Of a stretch of 15,260 nucleotides of DNA, positions 6,912 through 13,328 are shown one piece after another. The stretch is from the NCBI GenBank assembly GCA_038200385.1, contig JBBPYA010000096.1, positions 1-15,260 on the forward strand, read 5' to 3'. This DNA comes from JBBPYA01 sp038200385 (GTDB lineage Bacteria; Actinomycetota; Actinomycetes; Mycobacteriales; Geodermatophilaceae). The position numbers and the translations under genes are program-made. Positions within the stretch are counted from its first letter, which is position 1. The number at the start of each line of letters is the position of its first letter. The notes below the pieces were generated by a model that saw nothing but the letters and a program-made list of their open reading frames with translations, was not told the origin of the DNA and searched no databases.

Positions 6912-7853
6912 CGGGCTCGGCCGACGCGACAGGTACGTCGAGGGGTCGGTCAGCAGCCAGCGGGCCTGGTTCGCGACACCCCCGAGGTTCCACTCCTCGA
7001 GCTCGGCCAGCAGGTCCCCGGGCGGGATCGGGATCCGCATCTCGTCCAGATCGGGCAGCCCGACGTCGCGGCGCATCGTCATGAGCGCAAGGTTCGTGGT
7101 GAGGATCTCCCGCGCCTGCGCGCTGGCCAGCCGGGCCGCGGCCGCCGCACCGACGGCGGCGACCAGCCCCGGCCCCCCGGCGTCGTGCTCGGCCAGCGCC
7201 GCGCTGATCGTCGGGAACGCGGTGAGCAGCCGCAGCGCCGTCTTGGGCCCGATCCCCGGCACGCCCGGCAAGTTGTCCGACGTGTCACCGCGCAGCGCGG
7301 CGTACGCGCGGTACTGCTCGGGGCCGATCCCGTGCGTCAGAATGCGCAGCCGGGCGGGGGTGAGCAGCGGGGAGCCGGGAACGCCACCGTTGATGATCCG
7401 CAGCACCGAGGTCTGCTCGCTGATCAACGCGAAGGAATCGCGGTCGGACGTGGTCAGCACGCAGCGCCAGCCGGTCGCTTCGGCGTGCGCGGCGGCGCTG
7501 GCCAGGACGTCGTCGGCCTCCGCACCCGACTCCACCCGCACCGCGAGGCCGGCGCGGGCCAGATGTTGCGGCGCCCAGGCCAGCTGGGCCGACAATGCGG
7601 CGGGCTTGTCCGCCCGGTGGGCCTTGTACGCCGGATACGCGAGCTTGCGTTCGTTCGTCGCGGGGTCGTCGAAGCCGACCAGCACCGCGGCCGGGTCCAC
7701 CCGGTTGACCGCGGCGAGCAGCTGCGACCAGAAGCCGTTCAGCGCCCAGCACGGGCGTCCGTCGTGAGTGCGCTGACCGGAGGACTCCTGGGCGTGGTAG
7801 GCCCGGTGCAGCAGGCTGTTCCCGTCGAGAACGAGCAACAGCGGAGGCTCCAC
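6879..7853 (-). CDS. Stand-alone 5'-3' exonuclease (DNA polymerase I N-terminal domain family)
   Basis: The 324-residue protein resembles the 5'-nuclease (flap exonuclease) domain of DNA polymerase I but has no polymerase part. It would trim 5' ends or flaps during repair or Okazaki-fragment maturation. Visible acidic metal-binding motifs are LLLVLDGNSLLHRAYHA (Asp10), VGFDDP (60-64), EADDVLAS (112-119) and TTSDRDSFAL (134-143). The helix-hairpin-helix (H3TH) segment is ALRGDTSDNLPGVPGIGPKTA (186-206). The GTG at 7853 was chosen because LLLVLDGNS then falls at the family's usual N-terminus; an upstream start at 7934 would add 27 residues and overlap the region upstream of the divergent transporter. 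A TAGGCT hexamer (7867-7862) lies 8 bases before this GTG and may be a -10 element for a nearly leaderless message. It converges with accD6 and diverges from the cation transporter. Confidence 0.88.
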   Translation of the reverse strand: MEPPLLLVLDGNSLLHRAYHAQESSGQRTHDGRPCWALNGFWSQLLAAVNRVDPAAVLVGFDDPATNERKLAYPAYKAHRADKPAALSAQLAWAPQHLARAGLAVRVESGAEADDVLASAAAHAEATGWRCVLTTSDRDSFALISEQTSVLRIINGGVPGSPLLTPARLRILTHGIGPEQYRAYAALRGDTSDNLPGVPGIGPKTALRLLTAFPTISAALAEHDAGGPGLVAAVGAAAAARLASAQAREILTTNLALMTMRRDVGLPDLDEMRIPIPPGDLLAELEEWNLGGVANQARWLLTDPSTYLSRRPSPSPGWEQPGLW

Positions 7854-7876
7854 GAACGTCGAGCCTAGCCAGCTCC

Positions 7877-7892
7877 GGGCCGGATCCGGCCC
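7877..7892. repeat. 16-base perfect palindrome in the exonuclease/transporter divergent gap
   Basis: GGGCCGGATCCGGCCC is self-complementary and lies between two divergent start codons (7853 minus, 7955 plus), a usual place for an operator. In sequence of about 70% or more GC, roughly one palindrome this long is expected by chance in a window of this size, so the position is the only argument for function. Confidence 0.25.
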
Positions 7893-7921
7893 CGCCGCCC
7901 CGGCGTCGGGCAAGCACCCGG

Positions 7922-7948
7922 TGGACACCCCCACCGTGGCGTTAGCAT
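7922..7948 (+). promoter_or_regulatory. Putative promoter of the cation transporter, leaderless
   Basis: A -10-like TAGCAT at 7943-7948 ends 6 bases before the ATG at 7955, so a start site about 7 bases downstream would coincide with the A of the ATG. No Shine-Dalgarno is present. A TGGACA (7922-7927) resembling TTGACA is 15 bases upstream, slightly closer than ideal. Leaderless messages with a TANNNT box at this distance are common in actinobacteria. It is predicted from sequence only. Confidence 0.45.
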
Positions 7949-7954
7949 CCGCGG

Positions 7955-9007
7955 ATGAGCGGGCACGGGCACGGCGAGTCCCACCCGCACGAGCACGAGC
8001 ACCGCGGTGGGCTGCGCGGCTGGGTGGCGTCGCTGATCCGGCCGCACAGGCACGACGCGGCGGACTCGGTCGATGCGGCGCTGGAGTCCAGCGCGGTGGG
8101 CATCCGGGCGCTGAAGATCAGCCTGGTCGTGCTGCTGCTGACCGCGCTCGCGCAGGCCGTGGTCGTCCTGGTCACCGGCTCGGTCGCGCTGCTGGCCGAC
8201 ACGATCCACAACTTCTCCGACGCCCTGACGGCGCTGCCGTTGTGGATCGCGTTCGCGCTGGGCCGGCGACCGCCCTCGCGGCGGTACACCTACGGCTACG
8301 GCCGCGCCGAGGACCTGGCGGGGGTGTTCATCGTCGTCATGATCGCGCTGTCCGCGGTCCTGGCCGGGTACGAGTCGATCCGCCGCCTGGTGGATCCGCA
8401 ACCGATCCGAAACGTCGGCGTACTCATCGCGGCGGGCCTGATCGGCGCCGCGGGCAACGAGCTGGTGGCGCTCTACCGGATCCGGGTCGGCCGGCAGATC
8501 GGCTCCGCGGCGCTGGTCGCGGACGGCCTGCACGCGCGCACCGACGGGTTCACCTCGCTGGCCGTCGTCGTCGGCGCCTTGGGAGTGCTCGTCGGCTTCC
8601 CACTGGCCGACCCGATCGTCGGGCTCGGCATCACGGTGGCCATCCTGTTCGTGCTCCGAGGAGCCGCCAGGGACATCTACCGCCGGCTGATGGATGCCGT
8701 CGACCCGGAGCTCGTGTCAGCTGCGGAGGACAGCATCCGGGCCACGCCGGGCGTGCGCGAGGTCGAGGACGTCCGGCTGCGCTGGATCGGGCACCGGATC
8801 CGGGCCGAGACCAGCATCGTGGTCGACGCCGCGCTGAGCATCGTCGCGGCGCACGACATCGCCGTACACGTCCATCACCGGCTCCTGCATGACGTCCCGA
8901 AGCTCGACGACGCCACCGTGCACGTCAGTCCGGCCGCCGGTGACGGGCTGGACCACCACACGACGTTGGAGCACCACCGGCCCCGGCGGCCGGCCGGTCC
9001 CGACTAA
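7955..9007 (+). CDS. Cation diffusion facilitator (CDF) metal transporter, zinc type likely
   Basis: This is a 350-residue membrane antiporter of the CDF family, which exports divalent metal ions such as zinc against protons. Both halves of the transport site are visible: His85 and Asp89 in ADTIHNFSD of the second membrane segment, and His193 and Asp197 in ADGLHARTD of the fifth. The HxxxD/HxxxD pattern is the one usually linked to zinc. About six hydrophobic segments lie between residues 52 and 236. The soluble C-terminal domain (about 245-330) contains TPGVREVEDVRLRWIGHRIRAE, typical of the CDF cytoplasmic domain. Both ends are histidine-rich (HGHGESHPHEHEH at 4-16; HH pairs near 336-345), likely metal-binding. 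The ATG is preceded by a probable leaderless promoter. The gene stands alone between divergent and convergent neighbours. Confidence 0.93.
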   Translation: MSGHGHGESHPHEHEHRGGLRGWVASLIRPHRHDAADSVDAALESSAVGIRALKISLVVLLLTALAQAVVVLVTGSVALLADTIHNFSDALTALPLWIAFALGRRPPSRRYTYGYGRAEDLAGVFIVVMIALSAVLAGYESIRRLVDPQPIRNVGVLIAAGLIGAAGNELVALYRIRVGRQIGSAALVADGLHARTDGFTSLAVVVGALGVLVGFPLADPIVGLGITVAILFVLRGAARDIYRRLMDAVDPELVSAAEDSIRATPGVREVEDVRLRWIGHRIRAETSIVVDAALSIVAAHDIAVHVHHRLLHDVPKLDDATVHVSPAAGDGLDHHTTLEHHRPRRPAGPD

Positions 9008-9037
9008 CCGGGTCGCACCACCGCTGCGGTCAGGACG

Positions 9038-10525
9038 TCAGCGCGTCCGGCGGCGAGCGCCGGAGTGGGCCGACCGGGAGGCCGAGGAGAACGCCGCCGC
9101 GCCACCGGTTCGCGGTACGGCCGGGCCGTCCGGACGGGGGGCGGCGGCAGTCGTGTTCGGATGTCCGGTGGACCCGGCCACCCGACCCGGTGAGCCGGCG
9201 GAGCCCCGGCGGCGACGGGACCCGCCTGCACCGGGTTGGCCGGTCCGCGCCGATCGACGGCCGCTTCCGGCACCCCGCTCGGAGCCGGCTGCCCGCCCCG
9301 GTGTGCCGGTGACGACGACCGGCTCCGGTGCCCGGACGGTGCGCGGTTCGAGCGCCGGACCGACCAGTTCCCTGGTCTGCGGCGAGCCCGGCCGGACGCT
9401 CTGGATCACCGGCGCGATCCCGGCCTGCCGGGCCAGGGTGCGCACGTCGCCACGCTGGTTGGGCAGCATGACCGTCACCACGTCACCGGTGGCGCCGGCC
9501 CGTGCGGTACGTCCGGAGCGGTGCAGGTAGGCCTTGTGCTCGGCCGGCGGGTCGACGTGCACCACGAGGACGACGTCGTCGACATGGATGCCGCGGGCCG
9601 CGACGTCGGTGGCCACGAGGACGCCGACCTCGCCGCCGGCGAACTGCGCCAGGTTGCGGTCGCGGGCGTTCTGGTTCAGGTTCCCGTGCAGGTCCACGGC
9701 CGGGATCCCGGCGGCGCTGAGCTGGCGGGCCAGCCGCTTGGCGGCGTGCTTGGTCCGGGTGAACAGCAACCGGCGGCCGGCCCCGGAGGCCAGCTCGCGG
9801 ACGACAGCGTTCTTGTCCTCGACGGTCTCAACCGCGAACACGTGGTGGCTGGTCGGCAGCACCGGGGTGGCGGCGGAGTCCACGGAGTGGGTCAGCGCGT
9901 CGGTGAGGTAACGCCGGACGAGGATGTCGACCCCGTTGTCGAGGGTGGCCGAGAACAGCATCCGCTGCCCGCTGCGCGGTGTGGCGTCCAGCAACCGGCG
10001 TACGGCGGGGAGGAACCCGAGATCGGCCATGTAGTCGGCCTCGTCCAGGACGCTGATCTCCACGGCGTCCAGGCGGCAGTGCCCCTGACCGATCAGGTCC
10101 TCCAGGCGCCCCGGGCAACCGATGACGATGTCGACCCCGGCGCGCAGCGCCGACACCTGGCGGACCTGGGACACCCCGCCGTACACGGTCGCGATCCGTA
10201 GCCCGCTCGCCGCCGCGAGCGGTTCGACAACAGCGGCGATCTGGGTGGCCAACTCCCGGGTGGGCGCCAGGACCAGGCCGCGCGGGTGGCCGGGGCTCGA
10301 GCGCCGCCCGGCCAGCCGGATCACCAGGGGTAGCGCGAATGCGAGGGTCTTGCCGCTGCCGGTGCGCCCGCGGCCGAGCACGTCGCGGCCGGCCAGGGTG
10401 TCACCCAGCGTGGCGGATTGAATGGGGAAGGGGCCGTCGATTCCCTGGCGGCGCAGGACGGAGCAGAGGTTCTCGGGGACGCCGAGCGCGGCGAAAGTGG
10501 GACGGGCAGGGTGGGACGAACTCAC
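9038..10525 (-). CDS. DEAD-box ATP-dependent RNA helicase with basic C-terminal tail
   Basis: This is an RNA helicase that uses ATP to open RNA duplexes, usually in ribosome assembly, RNA decay or cold adaptation. With GTG 10525 it has 495 residues. It shows the Q-motif region (FAALGVPENL, then GPFPIQSATL), Walker A RTGSGKT at 54-60, APTRELA, DEAD at 161-164, SAT at 192-194 and HRSGRTARAG at 335-344. From about residue 384 to the end, the tail is low-complexity, rich in Arg, Gly, Ser, Ala and Pro, as in RhlE-like helicases where it binds RNA. The start is uncertain: GTG 10525 has GGAAAGG 11 bases upstream, GTG 10552 has no clear site, and a frame open to 10636 adds residues unlike the family. 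The 5' leader is unusual (see separate entry). It ends 30 bases from the convergent transporter. Confidence 0.92.
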   Translation of the reverse strand: MSSSHPARPTFAALGVPENLCSVLRRQGIDGPFPIQSATLGDTLAGRDVLGRGRTGSGKTLAFALPLVIRLAGRRSSPGHPRGLVLAPTRELATQIAAVVEPLAAASGLRIATVYGGVSQVRQVSALRAGVDIVIGCPGRLEDLIGQGHCRLDAVEISVLDEADYMADLGFLPAVRRLLDATPRSGQRMLFSATLDNGVDILVRRYLTDALTHSVDSAATPVLPTSHHVFAVETVEDKNAVVRELASGAGRRLLFTRTKHAAKRLARQLSAAGIPAVDLHGNLNQNARDRNLAQFAGGEVGVLVATDVAARGIHVDDVVLVVHVDPPAEHKAYLHRSGRTARAGATGDVVTVMLPNQRGDVRTLARQAGIAPVIQSVRPGSPQTRELVGPALEPRTVRAPEPVVVTGTPGRAAGSERGAGSGRRSARTGQPGAGGSRRRRGSAGSPGRVAGSTGHPNTTAAAPRPDGPAVPRTGGAAAFSSASRSAHSGARRRTR

Positions 10526-10636
10526 AGCAGAAGGTGCCTTTCCGGCGGTCACGGTGGCCGTGCTGCCGACGACCCTGCGCGGAAGGCAAGAGACGCAAAC
10601 CAAACGACCCGGGCGCGCCGTGCCGGCGCCGCCCAA
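10526..10636 (-). promoter_or_regulatory. Probable 5' leader of the DEAD-box helicase mRNA
   Basis: The region upstream of the chosen helicase start includes an AT-rich, pyrimidine-biased tract on the minus strand, running from 10607 down to 10583 (core TTTGGTTTGCGTCTCTTGCC). It contrasts sharply with the GC-rich surroundings. The frame stays open through it, but the translation does not resemble helicase N-termini, so an untranslated leader is more likely. A CATACT about 25 bases further upstream could be a weak -10 box. Helicases of this kind are often controlled through long leaders; that is the inference here. Confidence 0.4.
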
Positions 10637-10704
10637 TGTCCCCAGTATGACCCACGCCCCCGTCTGGACGGCCGCGGCGGGGTGTGTCCTCGGACTCAGC
10701 GTCG

Positions 10705-11196
10705 CTAGCCGACCTGGTGCATCCAGGTCACTGGCGCGCCGTCGCCGGCCAACCGGTAGGGCTCCAGGTCGGCGTCGACGCCGGTTCCGAGCAACCGGTG
10801 GACGGCGTGCCGCATGGTGTCGAGGTTCGTCGCTTTTGCCAGCACCTCACGGAGCTGCTGCTCCCCGACCATCAGGTCCCCGTTGGCGCCCACCGCGACA
10901 CGATGGATGCCACGGCCTGGCACGTGCGCGATCCGCTCGCCGTCGTATCCCAGGCTGGGGTCCTCGGTGACTTCGAAGCGCAGCATCGACCAGGTGCGCA
11001 GGGCCGCGGCCAGCTGCGCCCCGGTCCCGGGCCGGCCGGACCAGGCGCATTCGGCGCGCAGCTGACCGGGGTCGGCAGGCTGATCGGTCCACGACACGGA
11101 CACCCGGGACCCGAGCACGCCGGACAGTGCCCACTCCACGTGCGGGCAGACCGCGGGCGGGCAGGAGTGGATGTAAACGACACCACGAGTAGGCAC
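10705..11196 (-). CDS. DUF3145 family protein (actinobacterial, function unknown)
   Basis: This 163-residue soluble protein begins (V)PTRGVVYIHSCPPAVCPHVEWAL and ends DLEPYRLAGDGAPVTWMHQV. I recognise it as DUF3145, a family of about 165 residues spread through actinobacteria. Conserved pieces are GVVYIHS, CPHVEWA, RFEVTEDPS and the C-terminal PYRLAGDGAPVTWMHQV. There is no membrane segment or signal peptide, and no catalytic motif that I can name. GTG 11196 was chosen because the family motif starts at once and GGAGGT (11206-11201) lies 4 bases upstream; a longer frame to 11472 is an extension over the intergenic region. As I remember it, the gene sits next to fabF in Streptomyces; here it is separated from the fab operon by three genes, so any link to lipid synthesis is only suggestive. 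Confidence 0.85.
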   Translation of the reverse strand: MPTRGVVYIHSCPPAVCPHVEWALSGVLGSRVSVSWTDQPADPGQLRAECAWSGRPGTGAQLAAALRTWSMLRFEVTEDPSLGYDGERIAHVPGRGIHRVAVGANGDLMVGEQQLREVLAKATNLDTMRHAVHRLLGTGVDADLEPYRLAGDGAPVTWMHQVG

Positions 11197-11296
11197 GATG
11201 ACCTCCGGTCGACGAGCTGCGCCTTCCCCAGCGATCTCGTCGGTGCGCCGCTCGGGCGCGTGGACGTCAGTGCCGAGGCCATTGTGCCTGCTGGGA

Positions 11297-11314
11297 CCAC
11301 TGGTACGCCAGTGG
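11297..11314. promoter_or_regulatory. Inverted repeat in the DUF3145 / MmcQ-like divergent gap
   Basis: CCACTGG and CCAGTGG are perfect 7-base arms separated by TACG. They lie in the 154-base space between the divergent starts at 11196 (minus) and 11351 (plus). The placement fits an operator for a dimeric repressor. No regulator gene is adjacent, and promoter boxes on either side are not convincing. The function is inferred. Confidence 0.3.
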
Positions 11315-11350
11315 CTGTGCGTAATCGCCGGGCCGCGCCAGGATGGCGGG

Positions 11351-11719
11351 ATGACCCCGCCGGACCCGCTGCCCCGCCTCCGGGCGCTGTGCCTGGCCCT
11401 TCCCGAGGCGACCGAGCGGCTCAGCCACGGCGAGCCGACCTGGTTCGTCCGGGACCGGACGGTCTTCGTCACCTAAGCCGACCGGCATCACGACGACCGG
11501 CTCGGATTCTGGTGCGCCGCCCCGCCGGGCGAGCAGGAAGCCCAGGTCAGCGCGTCACCGGAGCGGTTCTTCCGTCCGCCCTACGTCGGCGGCCGGGGCT
11601 GGTTGGGCGTACGGCTCGACGTCGCCGTCGACTGGGCCGAGGTCGCCGAGCTCGTGCGAGAGGCCTACCGGTGCGTCGCCCCCCAGCGGCTCATCGCGCT
11701 CCTCGATCCGCCGACCTGA
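11351..11719 (+). pseudogene. MmcQ/YjbR-like (DUF419) gene interrupted by one in-frame TAA
   Basis: Reading from ATG 11351, the frame encodes 41 residues (LRALCLALPEATERLSHGEPTWFVRDRTVFVT), then TAA at 11474-11476. The same frame continues for 80 more residues to TGA 11717-11719. The continuation (ADRHHDDRLGFWCAAPPG, ERFFRPPYVGGRGWLGVRLD, DWAEVAELVREAYRCVAP) is the expected second half of MmcQ/YjbR proteins, small DNA-binding-like folds of about 115-125 residues with uncertain function. No frameshift is needed: one codon, where relatives have an aromatic residue (TAC or TTC) as I recall, is changed to TAA. A recent nonsense mutation or a sequencing error explains it best. The downstream half has no decay, which favours youth or error. 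Confidence 0.82.
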
Positions 11720-11754
11720 GCACGCTCGCCCCGGTCGCGGGCGCCGCCGACTGA

Positions 11755-11810
11755 GAGTGGCCCCGACACGCCGAGCGGCCAGCGGTGGGTTCCGGGTGTC
11801 GGGACCACTC
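11755..11810. terminator. Long inverted repeat between convergent transcription units
   Basis: The arms GAGTGGCCCCGACAC (11755-11769) and GTGTCGGGACCACTC (11796-11810) pair over 15 bases with one mismatch, enclosing a 26-base loop. It lies in the 156-base space between the end of the MmcQ-like gene (11719) and the end of the anti-sigma-like gene (11876), which converge. A bidirectional terminator is the simplest reading. There is no T-run. The large loop is unusual for an intrinsic terminator, so a small repeat element is a second possibility. Confidence 0.45.
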
Positions 11811-11875
11811 GCCCACGGCAGACGCGGCAGCCGGCGGCGGGGTGGCGCCGCAGGGCGAATCAGCGCCGGACGCGG

Positions 11876-12538
11876 TCAGTACAGGACATCGTCGACGGTG
11901 ACGTTCACGCTCACCGCGTTCAGTCTGATCGAGTCCTGCAGCGCAGAGATGACGCGGCGCTGCACGTCGGCGGCCACCTCGTGGACCGACTGCCCGTACT
12001 CGACCGCGATGGCCAGGTCGATCGCCGCCGTCCGGCCGAGCACGCCGACGGCGGCGTTCGGGTGCCGGTGCCGGCGGGTGGCCCGCTCGACGACCTCGGC
12101 GATCCGGCCGGCCGTGCTACGCCCCAGCGCCACCCGGACGCCGGGGACGGTGCGCGCGGCGTCGCGGGCCAGCCGGGCCACGACGCGCGCCGCGACCTGG
12201 ACGGTCCCGAGGTCGGTCAGCTGCAGGGTGTACCAGACATCGTTGATCAGCCGGTGTATCCGGTTCATGACCAGCGCGGCCAGGTCGGCCGGCGTACGCA
12301 CCGCGGACCGCGCCAGCTCCGGCACCGGCGCCCACAGCAAGGACAGCTCGGTCAGCGCGGCCTGGCAGTGCGGACAGCTGTCCTGGTGGGCGTCGGTGGC
12401 TGGCGGCACCCCCTCGGCAACCTGCTCGAGCAGATCGTCGACGGAGCGACCGCACGGCAGGGCCGCGTCGATCGAGTCGAGCAGCGCCACGACGTCCCAT
12501 GCGGAACGCTCGGGCGCGGACCGCGGAATGTCAGTCAC
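11876..12538 (-). CDS. Zinc-finger anti-sigma-like protein fused to an Asp23/Gls24 domain
   Basis: This is a 220-residue soluble protein with no membrane segment. Residues 51-58 contain His-x3-Cys-x2-Cys (HQDSCPHC), the core of zinc-binding anti-sigma (ZAS) domains, with another Cys at 29. Residues about 108-220 resemble Asp23/Gls24: TDLGTVQVAARVVARLARDAARTVPGV, then AAIDLAIAVEYGQSVHEVAADVQRRV and VSVNVTVDDV at the end, closely like the Asp23 protein encoded at 13329. The GTG start overlaps the end of the ECF sigma gene by 8 bases and has GGAGG within the sigma gene's last codons, so the two are co-translated, as sigma/anti-sigma pairs usually are. The inferred role is to bind and restrain the sigma factor through the N-terminal half while contacting Asp23-type partners through the C-terminal half. 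Whether zinc or redox controls it is unknown. Confidence 0.8.
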   Translation of the reverse strand: MTDIPRSAPERSAWDVVALLDSIDAALPCGRSVDDLLEQVAEGVPPATDAHQDSCPHCQAALTELSLLWAPVPELARSAVRTPADLAALVMNRIHRLINDVWYTLQLTDLGTVQVAARVVARLARDAARTVPGVRVALGRSTAGRIAEVVERATRRHRHPNAAVGVLGRTAAIDLAIAVEYGQSVHEVAADVQRRVISALQDSIRLNAVSVNVTVDDVLY

Positions 12539-13091
12539 GGTCCCTCCATTGTCCGAGTGTTACTGCCAGTGTGCGTCGTGCGCGGAACAAGTGACTGCGC
12601 ACGGCCGGGATGGTGCTCCCCGTGACGTGCGCGATCTCTTCGTAGGACAGCCCCTCGAGGTGGTGCAGGACGACGACGATGCGCTGCGGCGGGCTCAACT
12701 GGGTGATGGCATCGCTGACCGCGTCGGCGGCCAGATTGCGCTCGGCAAGCGCGGCCGGCCCCTCGGAGTCATCGGAACTCTCGGCGGCGTCGAGCAGGTC
12801 GAGGGATTCGGTCACCCGGGTCCGCTGGATCCGACTGAGCGAGAGCCGGGTCACGATTCGATACATCCACGTCGAGAACTGCGCGTTCCCCCGAAACGAC
12901 GCCAATCGCCGCCAGCCGGTCACCAACGCCTCCTGGGCCACGTCCTCGGCCGCGTGGTGGTCGCCCAGCAGCCGCAGCGCCACCCGGTAGGTGCGGGCGC
13001 CGTGGCGGCGCACGAGTTCCTCGTAGGCGTCGACGTAGCCCTCCTGCGCCCGGCACACGAGGTAGGCATCGTCGATCCCGCTGTCGGTGAT
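12531..13091 (-). CDS. ECF-type RNA polymerase sigma factor
   Basis: This is a group IV (ECF) sigma factor that would direct RNA polymerase to a small regulon. Region 2 shows AYEELVRRHG, ALRLLGDHHAAEDVAQEALVTGWRRLASFRG and FSTWMYRIVTRLSLSRIQR. Region 4 shows LSPPQRIVVVLHHLEGLSYEEIAHVTGSTIPAVRSHLFRARRTL. The start is a puzzle. The family-like N-terminus DDAYLVCRAQEG begins before the first conventional codon, GTG 13058, which has no ribosome site. Upstream in frame there is no ATG, GTG, TTG or CTG before a TGA at 13130, yet AGGAGG (13102-13097) stands 5 bases before an ATC at 13091. I therefore give 13091 (186 residues) as the probable start; 13058 would give 175 residues. The gene overlaps the anti-sigma-like gene and diverges from the Asp23 operon, a likely target of this factor. 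Confidence 0.88.
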   Translation of the reverse strand: MTDSGIDDAYLVCRAQEGYVDAYEELVRRHGARTYRVALRLLGDHHAAEDVAQEALVTGWRRLASFRGNAQFSTWMYRIVTRLSLSRIQRTRVTESLDLLDAAESSDDSEGPAALAERNLAADAVSDAITQLSPPQRIVVVLHHLEGLSYEEIAHVTGSTIPAVRSHLFRARRTLAVTLGQWRDRD

Positions 13092-13096
13092 GTCGC

Positions 13097-13129
13097 CTCC
13101 TCTGGCTACCGAGCCCGGTCGCCGGGCTC
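13097..13129 (-). promoter_or_regulatory. Ribosome site and upstream hairpin of the ECF sigma gene
   Basis: AGGAGG lies at 13102-13097 (minus strand). Eight bases further upstream is a perfect inverted repeat GAGCCCGG-TCG-CCGGGCTC at 13111-13129, which can form an 8-base-pair stem with a 3-base loop in the sigma message, or act as a DNA operator in the divergent gap. Combined with the ATC at the expected start position, it suggests that sigma synthesis is held low or controlled at translation. The role is inferred. Confidence 0.45.
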
Positions 13130-13328
13130 ACTCGCCGAGGAATCTTGCCCGATCGGTGCGAGGTTTGCCCGCTCGGCGGTGTCTAACCTTGCGAGAGCCC
13201 GATGCCGAACGCCGGATACCCGTGCGGGCAGGCAGCGGAGCCGGTGCGGCCCCGACGGTCGCTGCCGGCGCGGAGCCACCCGGTGCGGCCGACGGTCGCA
13301 CCCCGACACAGACAGGACTGATCCCCTC
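13130..13328 (+). promoter_or_regulatory. Divergent regulatory region and leader of the Asp23 operon
   Basis: This gap between the ECF sigma gene and the Asp23 operon contains no credible gene. A TAACCT at about 13183-13188 resembles a -10 box, with a TTTGCC about 15 bases before it; a GGAAT near 13139 faintly recalls an ECF -35 element, but I find no matching -10. Farther down lie two imperfect direct repeats (13241-13299). An AGGA about 12 bases from the ATG at 13329 is the only ribosome site. Transcription by the adjacent sigma factor is expected from the gene order but is not shown by a clean promoter pair. Confidence 0.3.
13241..13299 (+). repeat. Two imperfect direct repeats upstream of the Asp23 operon
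   Basis: CCGGTGCGGCC-CC-GACGGTCGC at 13241-13262 recurs as CCGGTGCGGCC-GACGGTCGC at 13280-13299, differing by two extra C bases in the first copy. The bases before each copy are also alike (GCGGAGCC). Starts are 39 bases apart. They lie 30-88 bases before the first Asp23 start and could be protein sites on one face of the DNA, a leader RNA structure, or a local duplication. Confidence 0.5.

Noticed and set aside
9236..10201. A 321-codon plus-strand frame within the helicase gene
   Set aside because: It is antisense to a helicase with all core motifs, and the translation is low-complexity without a recognisable domain.
11197..11472. An N-terminal extension of about 92 residues on the DUF3145 protein
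   Set aside because: The DUF3145 motif starts right after GTG 11196, which has a GGAGGT site. The extension overlaps the divergent MmcQ-like gene and has no family resemblance.
11757..13328. A 684-codon frame that would extend the first Asp23 protein far upstream
   Set aside because: The extension lies antisense to the sigma and anti-sigma-like genes and has no domain. The Asp23 domain and a sensible ATG begin at 13329.
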